The notes: generated from the letters alone by a model not told the origin. Shown: positions 1-12,440, numbered from the stretch's first letter. The stretch is 64,000 nt of DNA from Hydractinia symbiolongicarpus (GCF_029227915.1 NC_079887.1:8928001-8992000), one strand, 5' to 3'. Translations and numbers: made by a program.

Positions 1-1664
1 ACCTTTTCTGTGACGGCATCAAAAGCTTGAAATTTGTCTAACATACCTGTATGTGCTTAAAATTCAATTACTTAAGTTCTAGAGCGAATTTTTACATTCT
101 AAATAAAAGTTATTTAACATATTTTCTGGTTTTTGGATAGTAAGAATGAAAGGTACAAAATTGCCCAAAAATCCAATTTTTCTCAATTGTTGGGTTAAAT
201 CCAAAAAAATTGGGTACAGATAAGTCATGTGACAAAATTTCTCAGAAAGATTTCTGTGACAAAATAAAGTTGTCTTGGTAATCTTAAGTGCAATAGAAGT
301 TGCAAAAGTGCTGGTGTTGGTCAAAATTATATGCATCAATACAGTACTAATTTTTCAATCTACTGCTAATTTTTAACTAGTTTTTAGGTCACACAGAACC
401 AGTTAATATTATGATAGATGGCATAAAACATTGTCTATATTAGTTCAGTCAAAGCACCTGATGTGAATTGGACAACTTTTTGTACAAGAGCATAAACTAT
501 TTGGCATCACAATGGATTCAACATAATAAACTTCCACTTACAACAATTATCACAAATCGCCATATGTTATAAGGTTATCAAATCTATGCGAATGAGTACT
601 GTATAAAGACTTCCTGTCATTTGTGACTACTGGTATTAAATCTTGACAAACTGCCCACCTAAAAAAATAAATTTAAGACACAATTGTTACAACTATTCTT
701 TATATTAAAACTTCATTGTTCTACACAAACGAAAAAAATACCTGTAAGCAACATGTGTGGATGCATCGTTATTACAACTGTTTACAGCATTTTCATACAA
801 CAAACAACCTGGTGTAAAGAAAAAAAATTGTATTATTATTATTATTATTATTAAACATAAAATTGGGTTCCATATTGTACAATGGTTCTTCGCCCTAAAA
901 TCAAATAAAGAAATAGAAAGAATAAGTACATACAATTTAGATAAATTATCAATAAAAACGGATAAAATCAGAAGTGAAGAGTACATAGAAACTGACTTAA
1001 AATCGCGTTAATGTAGAATGAAAAGCGTACGAATACAAAGGCTGATATTGAAACCTGGAATAGAATGGAATATTGAAAAAGAAATCAAACAAGATTGGCA
1101 AAATAAAATCAAAAAGGAAGAGATTAGAATCAAATTGATAATGCACAAGCAAGAGCTTTGTCTCTATAAAATTGCTTTGCTTTGGAATAGAAACTATTTT
1201 TCTCTTTTATTTCTCTGACCGCCGAAGGAAGTTCATTATATATCTTCGCTTGGCTTTGGAAGGTTTTCGAGTCATTAGTGTGATCAATCATTGGACCTTG
1301 AGCATTAGATCGTAATGTTCTCCTGTGGCTGATGATTTTCAGTTTGAGGTAACCTGGCCAAAGCTCGTCGTTGATCGCACGATGCACCAGTTTAACAACA
1401 TTAAAACCAATGTTTTCTCGAATTGTATAATAAATGTATCAAAAAGAAATAGTGATAACCCCTCCATGTTTTATATCAGCATAAAAACATGGCAACTGCC
1501 ATCATTCTGAGCTGCGGGACATTTCAGTTATTACCAGAATGTGTAATAACTTTTTAGAAGAAATGGTAAGGGATGGTGGATTTAAGGATATAAAGTGTCT
1601 AAACGTCTAGTGTTTGCAAAAGTCTTATCGCAGGAAAGAAAAAGACCACATTTTTAGCAGATAA

Positions 1665-1735
1665 GATGTAGTGGTAGCGCATTTAACTTGTAGCCATAAA
1701 GTTGCAGGTTTAAGTCTTTACTCCAGCACACTTTG
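1665..1735 (+). repeat. tRNA-like SINE remnant
   Basis: The tract has an A-box-like TAGTGGTAGCGC near 1671 and a B-box-like AGGTTTAAGTCT about 40 bp later, the spacing of an RNA polymerase III promoter. No tRNA cloverleaf is convincing, so it is read as a decayed tRNA-derived SINE in the intron between exons 14 and 15 of the duplicated gene. The same sequence occurs at 16301-16371. Confidence 0.4.
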
Positions 1736-3194
1736 AATGCAGGTTCGCTAGTCCATTTTGAGACAACTCCTGACCATGACAAGGGTTGTGTGGGAGGAAA
1801 GCAAGGAAGAGCAATGCTATAGAGATCCCTGGTGAAAATGTAACATAGTTAACAGTCAAAGGAGAGAAAGAGCCAACCAAGGAGATGGAATCTTCATTTA
1901 CTTTGAACTGATGTAACATACTTGTGTCTTACTCACCAATATAAATCCTTGATAATGAGTACGCAAAATCTCTGGCAGCTGATGATAAATATGCCTCATC
2001 TTTTCTATGAAATTCATTTGAAAAGTGCTGCATAGCATGGATGGCATTTGTCAAGACTTTATGGCTTTCTTGGAGAAGGTTATTGCTGTTGTGAGTTTTT
2101 GAAATTAATGTAAATGCGTCAGTAAACAAAGCCTTTAATGCCTAAAAAAATAGGTTATGAATATTTATAAGGTATACTTTTGTTTCGCATTTGTTAAGGC
2201 TAATCCACAGGATTTCATTTAGGAATAATCCTGAGTTTCAAGACTATTAATCCCAAAGACGTTTAAGTGATTATAATTTCAGACAAAACACTCTTTTGAA
2301 AAATAAATTTAAAAAAAAATCACACATTAAGTTAATCAAGTGAACCCACTTTTTAATTTCAGCATTCCTGCTGGAGTGGTTGGAAATAATTCTTGGTATG
2401 AACATAGCCAAACTCTTCTGTTAAGAATAATATCTTGTTGCGAGAAAAGAATTACCTCTCCCTCTGTCTTTGCAATAGATCTTAACACATCTAGGGATAA
2501 TATGTTGGTAGTTCCTTCCCATATACTAAGAACCTATGAATAAAAATGTTTACTACATTGTTTAAAGCTTCTTGATACTTTTTATGATAGATTTAATTTG
2601 TGGCAAATATTTAAAGATTCCAGAAAAGAAATTTTCAAACCATCAAGATATTAAATATTACTTAAAATATCATGTTGCCAGATAGTAATAAATATTTCTT
2701 AAATATTAATGATAAAAGGATATTGACCCACTTGTGCATCTCTTAAAAAAACAGGTAGCCCGGTGTCCTCTAAGTATCCATGTCCACCAAAACTCTCTAA
2801 ACCTTCCGATGCTGTCGAGACTGCCTAAACATAAAAGCACATATTCTTATTAAAAAAATTAAAGAATGGTAATACAGTAGTACCTCACGGTTAAACAATT
2901 TTGAACACATTTTTTTCCAGATTTTTAGGCAAAATCAAAATATTAATAACAAACTTTGGTTAGTCATGTGCCAAAACTGTGAAAAATAGATTGCTTTAAT
3001 GGAAAAAAGAAAGGTGCAATTTGTACATTCTAACTAGCATCATTCATAATAAAAGTCACAATATTATGTTGACTGTTGGAAGTTCACAGAAATGTAATGG
3101 CTGGTTTTGAGGAAATTTAAATATCTAAGCTTACAGGAGTATAAAAACTAAATAACTATACACAGGGTTAAAGATATATGATTGTTTAAAGTTA

Positions 3195-3275
3195 CTAGAA
3201 ACCACTTGTGGTCTTGCGATAGAGCATTTACTTTCAGTGCAAAGTGTTGTGAGTTTAAACTCTGGTTTAGTCCTT
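3195..3275 (+). repeat. tRNA-like SINE remnant
   Basis: GCGATAGAGCATTT followed by GTGAGTTTAAACTCTGG resembles degenerate A and B boxes of a tRNA-derived SINE. It lies in the intron between exons 11 and 12 of the duplicated gene and recurs at 17831-17911. It is too decayed for a family call. Confidence 0.3.
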
Positions 3276-6200
3276 CAAAAAAACTAAACAACATAATAAA
3301 TCCAAAAAATTTAAACCGGGTCATTTTCAAAAGGTATCTCCCATATTTTCCAATTTTTTTGATGCAAAATTGTCTTTGACACAAGTTTCTTCATTGAGGT
3401 TCAAGCATTTGCTTTGCTTGCATGGCTTTTATAGCTCAGAAGAGACCTTTTTAATACACCAGGTCCTGCTTGGCAAGACCCCCGTTGGCAACAGTACCAT
3501 CCAGTGTAAATGATTGTAATAATAATAATAATGATAATAATTTTTTTTACCTGCTTTGCAGTGTATAACTTAAGCAATGGTGTCAAAATCCGAAATACCA
3601 ATCTTTCATAATCAGATGCTTTTTTGTTCTCCACTCTTCCGAGAAGTGATGAGACTTTCATCAACATAACAAAACCACCTTGTTGTTCAACCTATTAATT
3701 GGGTTAACTTATGTACTGAATTGAACAACATATCAAATCAAGATTTTCATTTTATCAAAGATCAGTTATCCAGTTATAGACTAGTCTCGATTAAGTCCAA
3801 ACACTCTTTCAGAACTGGGAGAAAAGATGAGTAATGTTGAGATGAGTATACCTTAATCTAAAATTACATTTACTAATTTATTCTTTTAAACAGCACACTA
3901 GGAAGACGTGATCTTTAGTAATAGAAAATTTGGAATTTAAATTCGTTTAATTTAAAGCCTTTGTAAGTCTGCAAACAAATTTGAATCATTGTTATTTTTT
4001 ATGTTTTTATGGTATTCTTTTAATAATGGCTTGTTTTAATGACCATACACTAACCAAATCATTGGATTTCTCATACTAACCGGTTTTTTGTACGAGTCAG
4101 TAATAAATTTACCTCCATTCTTGCTAATATTTGAACATGAACTGGATGGTTGCAAAGCTGTGTTCCAAATGCTGATCTTTTTCTTGCAAAATCTTTGCTT
4201 AAATTGAGTAACCTATAAAATAGAGGTAAGTTGCAGTGTAATTTTATAAAGTACTTTTTGATACCTTGATATTGATACTTAAATGAATTACATGTTTAAA
4301 AATTAGATATCATCAGTTGTGAACACTGTCATGGAATTTTGACAAATAACATTGAAAACCGGATTATTCTTGTGGAAAATTTTTCCTATTTTTTTAAAGG
4401 CTGTACCTCATTGGACTTAATAATAACAGGTTTTCGCATCGTACAACTTATCTACCAATATTTTAAATTTAAATATTAAAGGTTTTTTATATTTTTTTAT
4501 AATTGTAATTATAACTCCTTAAAGAGAACCCGAGGTATAGAATGATATGATGGACTTATATTATAGAGCTTAAAATGTTGGTTAACAAGGATTTTAAAAT
4601 TTTTTAAAATGCTCTTTTCATTCTCAAGATATTCACATTTAAAGAATTTCAGATTTAATTATGTTGCATAAATTATGTCATATTTAAGTAATAGCAAACT
4701 TTGACATTTTCTATCATTAGTAATTTTAGACTTGGATGTGCATTCAAACTTTATTAATGCATAGATATTATAAAAGTGAATTGATTAGCGTAAAATATTT
4801 TGCCAAAGTGACACTCGTCTGCTCGTCCCAGGCCTCTTACATTTTTTCTGAAGACTCAATAACTTGGGATCTGCATGTCGGTTTGCAATCAAGTTTTGTG
4901 AGTAAACATATTGCGCCTATACAAGCTTACCCATGTTGCAAACAAACAAGTGAACAATTAATTTTCCTCTTATTATCCATTTAAACGATTTCTAGCGACT
5001 CTAGAAAGTAAAAAAAAAGCAACCAACCTTCTCATGTTTGAGACAGCCATTACTGAATTGTGAATTCGAGTTATTGTCAACATGGGAGATATAGATGCAA
5101 TGCCTCTTCCAATTTCCGATAACTAGAAAAAAGTATACATTTGCTTAAGACAACAAAAAATTTTTAAAGCTAAAATAGGTTTTAACTTCACTGCGTGTCA
5201 TTGAATATTGCAAGTTTGACTGAATGTTTATAGATACCCACTTAATCTTTTTTAAATATCTCTCAGTCTTTTCAAACATGCAAAAATAATTGCTTACTTG
5301 ATATGCAGTCGCACCATCCAATATTAGTTCAGCCGTAGGCATTTGTCTTGTGCCAAGTTTCTTTTTTAATTTCTGTGAAAATAGACATAAATTTAAATAT
5401 CAAATCCACAGATGAAATTAGCACATATTGTAGTCTTATCATCAAACTCACCTCTATTCTGATACCATTTAAACTCTCATCCGCTTTTCTGGTTTCCAAA
5501 TAAAACATTGTCAAACCTTTTGACCCCTAACAATAAATAAATAAAAATTGCATTCTTCTGGTCGGAATGTCATGTGGTACCAGTTTCAGATGAGGGAACA
5601 CACAGACTTTTTATGGTAAAACTCTCACAGAAGCTTTGATTAAAAAACAACTACAATTATCTGAAGTAAAGTAAATCTAGTTTAGCATAAACAAATATTC
5701 TGTGAGAAATTTACCCACTGATTTTTGAAGAGGTTACCGCGTGAACAGCGTGTTTAATAATAGCTTCCTAAAAATGGGGACCTGTAATTGGTTCAAAAGT
5801 ATCATAGGAACTGAAGAGGCTATCCTGGGTAAATAAATTCAATAATAATAATGTGATATTTGCCGACTGAGAGAATAAAAAAGATGGTTGCAGCTGGACA
5901 CTGACACTATGAAAGCATCAAAGCTGGTTTTTAGTTAAATCACATCTTTCTTTTTGGATTGGACAGAGATTATTAGCAGCTACAAGATGTGTCAAGTGGA
6001 ACTCTTAAATTAATTCCACTTAACATCACCCCACCTCCTTTTCCACCCAACCTCCTTTAGTAACTAAATGTTATTCATTTTCCAGGCTGTTTAAACCCTG
6101 CTGCCTTCTGCCACAGTTAATAGTATCAAACATTTGCTTCAACAATATAAAACAAACATACTTTTGTTATTCTCCCACTTTTATCAACGATTCTTGCTAA

Positions 6201-7678
6201 TGTCAGACTCATGTTGGCATCTGTTGCTGATGTAAACCATTTATATCCATAAAGTTTATATGTGCCATCGGTTTGTGGCACAGCAAAGGTTTCGGTACCA
6301 TTGCCTAAAATTTAAAAGTATGCAGTTTTTTGCAATCACAAGTCAGGTAACAACAGAATTGGCCAAATGCAGTGTGACCTGTTCTCCAGGTTGGCATCTG
6401 AAGAATCTGCAGGTTAGTCTGGTGACTTATAAAATTATAAGTTTTTCCCCCAAAAAGCAATTGTTAATTTGCGAATATCAAGTTTAAAATCAGTGGTTTG
6501 TATTTACTTTCACCATTCTTATTGCAAAATAATTTGGTGCATCCTCATTGGACTTAACTGCCAAAAAATAATTTATATGCATGGAGTATGATAGTTTGTA
6601 ATAATTTTTAATCAATTTAACTCTCAGAGAAATATCTTAGCAAACATTTTCTAGACAAATCTTTGATTCACTCCTTTAAAATCAACATACCTACATCAGA
6701 ACCTCCTTGTTTTTCTGTCATCCATTGACCAGATGTCCAAAAAACATTAGAATCGTTAGAAGTCAGATTGTCAAAAGCAGTAATAAAAGGTTCTCTTGAT
6801 TCTTTCTGAAAGGTAAAACACTCAGAGATATAGTTCATGACGTGAGGGGTATTAAGTGTAACTTCTAAGTCCAAATTCTTAGGAACCAATCAAAGATTTT
6901 GAAAAAATCTACAAGTTCCTAGACCACTTTTAAAGCTTTTTCATATGAAATTAACTTGTTTTTGCACGAGGTAAGCTTTAGCCCTTTGCAAGGCACTTTT
7001 AAGTTTAAGAGCTAATAATTTGGAAAAGGGTGACTAATGTCATCTTGTGTGGGCAAGTAGATGGCCAAAACCAAAGTTGGGTTAATTCTATATAGTTTTA
7101 AAACCAATGTCTTTAAAAAAACTTAAAGCTCTGATATCTCCATTACTTTTTTTCAAAAACACATGACACTATACTTTATATTTTAATCAGTGTTTCAAGC
7201 TTTATACGCTAGAGGTGATATTATTTAGTAGAGGCATGGTGAGTAACCATAAGTTTGAATTTTAAAACTTACCTTTAGAATGGATGCAGCACCATCTGTC
7301 ATTGCTAGAGGGCACGAGTATAACCCACTTACAGGTGAAAATAAATACAATTTCGCTATTTGATAAATGCGGCTAGAAAGAGAATAATAGTTTTTTTCTT
7401 ATTTAGGTATTTGTCATCAGGAGAGAAAGATATTGAAATAAAGGTTGCATAATCTGGCTTATCTTTAAATACTTGCAAATCACGAAATGTCCACTATAAG
7501 AATCAAGGAAATCTCATCCACAAAGTTTACAACTTTTTTTTATTTAAAAACACATTTCTATGAAGTATTTGTTTTCAAAAGCTTCATAGAAGTTTATTTA
7601 ATGTGTTTTTAAATAATAATTAATTTTTGGTTTTTTTTAACATAAAAATTTATTTCTTAATCTATTAATGATACATAA

Positions 7679-7937
7679 GGGATCGTCTCAAAATGTTCGT
7701 ATGTTTTTTTTGTATAATTATACGAACGCTACAAAGTACTTCGTTTCGTGTAACGCATGTCATACGAAGTGCTTCATTAAAAATAAAAAATGTAAACGAA
7801 GTTTATACGAACTTTTTTAATATATGATACGAAGTTAAACAAAGTTTTTTTATCGTACAAAATGAAATGATACGAACTTTGAACAAAGTAAATTGCTATA
7901 CGATCCTGAAACGAACTTCAAAAGTACGTGCGTAATT
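7679..7937. mobile_element. Left end of a TIR element, cut by the duplication junction
   Basis: Copy of the first 259 bp of the element at 22315-23402. It starts with the terminal repeat GGGATCGTCTCAAAAT and contains many TACGAA/TTCGTA motifs. The right part is absent because the duplication junction falls here. Confidence 0.85.
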
Positions 7938-7973
7938 CGCTTGCCCGAACCTTAAGATGACGCGACGTCTCAC

Positions 7974-8005
7974 TTAAATAAGTGGCGTTGCAGCCACTTA
8001 TTTAA
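7974..8005. repeat. Perfect 13-bp hairpin beside the duplication junction
   Basis: Arms TTAAATAAGTGGC and GCCACTTATTTAA surround a 6-base loop, 36 bp to the right of the junction at 7937/7938. It may be a breakage-prone palindrome or the foldback end of a mobile element. Confidence 0.7.
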
Positions 8006-8009
8006 ATTT

Positions 8010-9530
8010 GTAAATGACGCCTGACTTTAATTCTTTGGGCAACATGTCTTTAAATCTGAAGAAGTTAGATAAGCTTTTGTGTTTTAGCAATGCCATCTAG
8101 GTTCGACTTAAAAACTACCTATCTCCAAGAGTTGGTTGTTTTATTGATAGATAAAAAGATATCACAATGATTACTGAGAAGTATTTATTACTATATCTAA
8201 ACGGTATTACAACAGATAAAAATACCAATAAAGTCTGCGTGTGACAGAAACAGTTGTATCGCTACATACAATTCCAACTGCAAGTTGTGTTTATTATCTA
8301 ATTTGTTTCTTTTATTTTGATATTAGTGTGTCTCAAAAATCTAGCTAAAACTTTTAGTGTACTCTGTACTTTTAATATACAAATTTTTATAAAAAATTAA
8401 CCTTCTCTACCAATAAAAAGGAAAAGAAAACTTGTCTAAATGGAAATGTAGTTGATAAGAGTTATTTTTTTCAGGCACAAAGAAAAAAGAAACAAGCAAA
8501 AGCAAGGCAGAGTCAAAGGTTTCAATAGTATCCTACAAGTTATATCGTTTGCCAGACGCATTACCTAAGCCATGTCTTACGAAGGGGAAAGATTCACTGT
8601 CTGTTCAATGTTATTACAAAATAGATATGATATATCCTTCAAATTTATTCTTATATCAAATAATTGATTTACTAATGCATTTAATTTGTTTTCTCCTGTT
8701 CATGGACTCTTTCAAAAGGTTTAATAAATTTTGTACCCCATATTTCGTCAGCGCCGTCAGGTAGCTGATCTTTCATTTCAGTTTGCCTTTTTGTGTTCGT
8801 GTGTTATTCTGTCCGTCCCTAGTCAGCTTCCCGACCACCTTATTACCACCTACTTAATCCAAAGGCCGTTTTCCACTCATCAGCCAATCAGGATGCAGGA
8901 ATCATAAGTTTCAAGAACCAAACGACATTTTAAAAGAAAGAAACTGATTTGATCAGATCTGAAATACAGCTAAAATATATATAAAACAAAATATATTTCC
9001 GGTTTTGGCTGTCCGACTGGTAGTACACTGAAGATCTAACTGGTTTTGTTGTTCGTTGACCATTTTCAAGACAAGTTATTCTACTTATCTATTTATTGTT
9101 TTATAGCTAGCTAGCTATTAGGTAGCTACCGTTAATGCATTTAAGTATCCAAAAACCTCAACAGGTTTCTAATTTTTGCCAGTCGCACTGCATATAATAA
9201 GCTAGCTAGCTATATACTAACTGAAATATAGCTAGTTAATGACCTACTAACTGCTAAAGCCGACATCAATAAAATGTTCGGTTCGTGTCATTTTTGCATA
9301 TGAAAATGTGATGGGCGGGCAAAAAAATTTGCCATCTTCGTTTAGGGTAGGCATTCATATGCTCACATTGCCAAACTAAGCGTTGATTCAACGTTACTTT
9401 GAAAACCCCCACCTCCACCAGCACGCTCTGCCATCATGATGACGGAAGTACATTCTGACCAAATGTAGTTTGTTTGATGCTACATGGAAGGTTCCCCTCT
9501 CTTCCGCTCGTAAATAGACAAGATCCAGGC
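8010..9530. other. Non-coding, repeat-rich stretch
   Basis: I see no supportable gene. Short open frames lack codon structure or family similarity. It holds clustered AGCTAGCTAGCT-type palindromic repeats around 9105-9240 and a slightly GC-richer part near 9300-9530. Confidence 0.5.
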
Positions 9531-9696
9531 ACTGTAAAATACGATCGTTTTATCAAATATATCTCTCCTGTATCGATTCGAGGTTAGGAGGATGGGGGTT
9601 GATCTTTTCGACGTTAATATCCATGGCAGAAAAAAATATCGCTTTGGGTCCAGAGACAGGAGAGATACATTCGATAAAACGATCGTATTTTACAGT
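9531..9696. repeat. Long foldback: 41-bp inverted repeat with 84-bp spacer
   Basis: The left arm (9531-9571) starts ACTGTAAAATACGATCG. The right arm (9656-9696) is its reverse complement with about two mismatches. It would fold into a long hairpin and may be a small MITE. No clear target-site duplication is seen. Confidence 0.8.
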
Positions 9697-9975
9697 TAAA
9701 ATCGAAGTCGTCTGGCCAATTTCGCACCCTGATATTTGTGTAGCATGTTTTATGCATTTGTGATTATTTATTTTGTTTGTGAAACTGCTTTTAAAGCTCG
9801 TACTAGTGCACACAACTCTCTCTGTCATCTTGAATGAATACATTTTGATTCAGTAGACACTAATTCTCCATGCCTTCGTGCCCCTGTTGCCATAGATGTA
9901 AAAATTGCATAATATTGCACATCATCATCATCATTCTCGGCTTAACGTCCGTTTTCCATGCTAGCATGGGTTGGA

Positions 9976-10000
9976 CAATATATATATATATATATATATT
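9976..10000. repeat. (TA)n microsatellite
   Basis: About 11 uninterrupted AT dinucleotides lie between GGACA and TTGTTTCC. Confidence 0.9.
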
Positions 10001-10361
10001 GTTTCCTGCAATTACAGCAGGAATAAATTGTGGCGGATTTTGCAACTTTAGAATCTAAAAGTGACCGATTCACAAAAATTAATTTCTGTCAAAATTTTGG
10101 CCTTTGGCGAAAATAATTCCATTTTTAAGATTTTAAATATTATTTGCCAATTTTGAGTTTTTGTCCCAATTTTCAAAGATGGTGGATATTTCAAAAACAC
10201 AGTTTTTCATAGCCGATTTAAAATTTTGGTACTGGACCGTAGAATTTATCGGTAAAAATACATTATCAGCCATCAGACTTTTCGTCTGTCATATTTAAAA
10301 TAATGAAGTTCTTGGTGAAAATCTGCTTCGCTCATAATGCAATGTAAAATGCATGTAAGTC

Positions 10362-10494
10362 ATATTGAAGAAGAACTACTTTGTTCATCACTAACATACT
10401 GCCAAGCAGTGAGCGGGATTCGATCCGCGGTCCCCAGAACTGGGAGCCGCTTGGCAGTATGTTAGTGATGAACAAAGTAGTTCTTCTTCAATAT
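10362..10494. mobile_element. Palindromic tRNA-derived SINE fragment (46-bp perfect arms)
   Basis: Arms 10362-10407 and 10449-10494 are exact reverse complements flanking a 41-bp centre. The centre, read on the minus strand, contains GGATCGAATCC, a B-box-like tRNA motif. The same sequence block occurs twice in 38270-38646, so this is a dispersed family. It looks like head-to-head SINE tails around a tRNA-like core. Confidence 0.75.
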
Positions 10495-11109
10495 AACTAT
10501 TTTTTCTCTTTAATACGGTCTTGATATATTTAGTAGCATTATCCTCATAATTTACTTTATGGGGCATTAATTTGGATTGTAAAATGGAAAATGGAGCGTT
10601 TGATGGTCCCTAATTTTCGCAAATTTTCCTTCTTGCAAAAGTTTCTTCACTTTGCTTAAAAAATATTGTGTAATTTTTTTTCTTCTTTTCTTATAGGTCA
10701 AGCGAAAGAACAACGATTTACTTGGTTACTTGTTTACACATGTTTACTTTGTTACTATTTAATCTCTTGTCAGACTTGGACACTACCTTGATCTTACAAT
10801 ATAATTTTACATATATATAACTTATAGAATAGATTTTTTTTACAATAAAAAATAATATATATAAAATATATATATAGCTATCTAATTTTACTGTTCTACT
10901 TTGTTGTATTTTTACATATCGCATTGCTATTGGAACTTTTGGTTCAACCACTCAGCTCAGTTCAGATCTACTGTTTCTGAAGAAATTTTCTCGCTCTTAT
11001 TAAGGCCAGCTCCATTCTGTTCAATTTTTGTGTAAATATTACTTTGGCTTTTCTAATGGCTAGTGACGTTTAGTCCAACCCTGGGCCTGTCAACCCAGAT
11101 AAAATAGTA

Positions 11110-11423
11110 ATGGGCTCATTTCATCAAGGTCATTCTAGATTTGGAGAATCAGCGGGTAGCCAATGCGTGTGCAATGCTTTGTGGGCCATCTGTTACCCTT
11201 CTATTGCGTCTGTGCGTTACTGGACTGAATGGGATCTTGATCGAATTTTGACACTAGGGAATGATCTTTACGCCAGCCTTTAGGTTACACCAGTCAATAT
11301 CTTGCTTTAGACGAACTGCCCAATTCAATTGCAACTGAAAACGGGAATATTCAAATTGAAAAGTCAGATTCCTATTTATTTGAACTTTCGAGAAATAGTA
11401 CTTCCTTTCTCCGTGCCCAGTAA
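11110..11423 (+). pseudogene. Decayed cysteine-protease-like domain of mobile-element type (QCxCN motif)
   Basis: A frame from 11110 to a stop at 11281-11283 begins MGSFHQGHSRFGESAG and continues into the motif QCVCNALWAIC. That is the pattern of a papain-fold or OTU/tegument-like cysteine protease domain carried by large mobile elements in animals; this family link is from memory and was not searched. After the stop, homology-like sequence resumes in another frame (YLALDELPNSI region) to a stop at 11421-11423. The gene is therefore broken by at least one frameshift. A HECT fragment follows 0.2 kb downstream on the same strand. Confidence 0.45.
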
Positions 11424-11644
11424 TATGCCAATGATCTCACGCTATCTCGCAGTGGAAACCAAGCATAAGAAGTGAGACAATATTTGAACTAATATCGTTA
11501 TTCAGAGGAAAGTGGGTAAATTTTACTATCTTGAAGCGGAAGAAAATTTTCTTTTTTACTTTCGTGGATAAACAATTCTCACTCACACATTTAAAGTTCT
11601 CAGTCGCGCTGACCTAAAGGCCTAAAGGACTCTAGTTTTGTTTT

Positions 11645-11883
11645 AGGATCATTCTTATGTGCATACTGCAGAGGAAACCGTGTTTGACTTTTTGAAAGTG
11701 TTTTTGCTTACGCTACCATCGAAAGGTGTGGGGACATTTTTAAGCTTTGTCACAGGAGAAGACATTTATTCTGTAGAATTAATTTATGTAGATTTCAATA
11801 GCGAAGATCGAGAAGACTTCATGTTACCGTCTGCACAAACCTGCACTCGATCGCTACATCTTTCACGAAATTTCAAAAATTAA
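11645..11883 (+). pseudogene. HECT E3 ubiquitin-ligase C-lobe fragment
   Basis: An acceptor-like TTTTAG at 11641-11646 precedes an open frame ending in TAA at 11881-11883. The residues FLSFVTGEDI and then LPSAQTCTRSLHL match the end of a HECT C-lobe, where the Cys of the ..TC.. motif accepts ubiquitin. The N-lobe is absent nearby. This is likely a relic of a mobile-element gene or an exon of a broken host gene. Its closeness to the protease-like relic suggests one former polyprotein or gene cluster. Confidence 0.5.
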
Positions 11884-12095
11884 TCATACGGTATGGTGGT
11901 GCATGTTTTATTTATAAATAATTCAAATTGAAAGAAAATTGGGAGAACTTTTTTTCAAAGGGGTTTATTAGTCTACTGTTGGCAGGGTAATTATTTTGCG
12001 GACACTCGTTTTCCATTTGGCAGCCGCTCATCGCCCTTTTTGTTTACTGTTTTGAAGATTTGTTATGTTGAATCTTCCTCACTGTTATAGCTATT

Positions 12096-12440
12096 CCATT
12101 TGTGGTTCATTACTTAGACAATTTCTTCATTTGTGGGAGGTCTGCAGCAGAAATTAATAGTTACATGGAATCCATTCAATCGATCTGCACTGAATTAGGT
12201 GTCCGTATTGCGGAGCACAAAACCACAGGACCCTCACAAACTTTAACCTATGTGAGCATTGAGGTTGACTCTCAGTGGAAAAGTACAGAGAGTTTCATGA
12301 ATCTTTATTAGCTTGGTCTGGAAGGAAAAAGAGCACTAAATGGGAATTGCTTTCCTTGATTGGCTCACTATCTTTCACTGCCAAAGAAGTAAAGCCAGGC
12401 AGAATGTTCCTCCATATGTTGAATGATTTGTCTACCAGTT
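12096..12440 (+). pseudogene. Retroelement reverse transcriptase / RNase H fragment
   Basis: HYLDNFFICG at the start corresponds to the reverse-transcriptase YxDD motif with the second Asp changed to Asn. It is followed by GVRIAEHKTTGPSQTLTY. An in-frame TAG lies at 12309-12311. After it the frame carries LLSLIGSLSFTAKEVKPGRMFL, the connection seen in DIRS-like and Gypsy-like elements of animals. The catalytic change and the stop show it is dead. Flanking repeats of the element were not found. Confidence 0.65.

Larger units (their letters stand above)
550..7372 (-). pseudogene. 5'-truncated duplicate of the AidB-like acyl-CoA dehydrogenase gene (exons 3-15 only)
   Basis: Exon copies in minus-strand order are 7273-7372, 6691-6805, 6162-6304, 5452-5526, 5298-5372, 5028-5122, 4113-4212, 3551-3691, 2732-2824, 2456-2533, 1937-2141, 742-808 and 550-658. 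Reading frame and splice sites are identical to the intact gene at 15186-26211. Exons 1 and 2, coding for about 155 N-terminal residues including the presumed targeting peptide, are missing. Upstream of exon 3 the sequence runs into unrelated repeat-rich DNA at 7938. I see no substitute first exon between 7938 and 14636, so the copy is probably not expressed as a working enzyme. No stop codon or frameshift has built up, so the event is young. If the duplication is an assembly error, this pseudogene does not exist. Confidence 0.88.
1..7937. repeat. Left copy (right-hand part) of a 14,636-bp tandem duplication
   Basis: Every base compared matches the stretch starting at 14637, at a constant offset of 14,636. 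The only difference noticed is T at 6006 against C at 20642. Identity stops abruptly after 7937 (partner 22573). The left end of this copy is outside the window. The copy carries exons 3-15 of the AidB-like gene and the first 259 bp of a terminal-inverted-repeat element. Near-identity means either a very recent duplication or two haplotypes placed in tandem by the assembler; sequence alone cannot decide. Confidence 0.95.
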
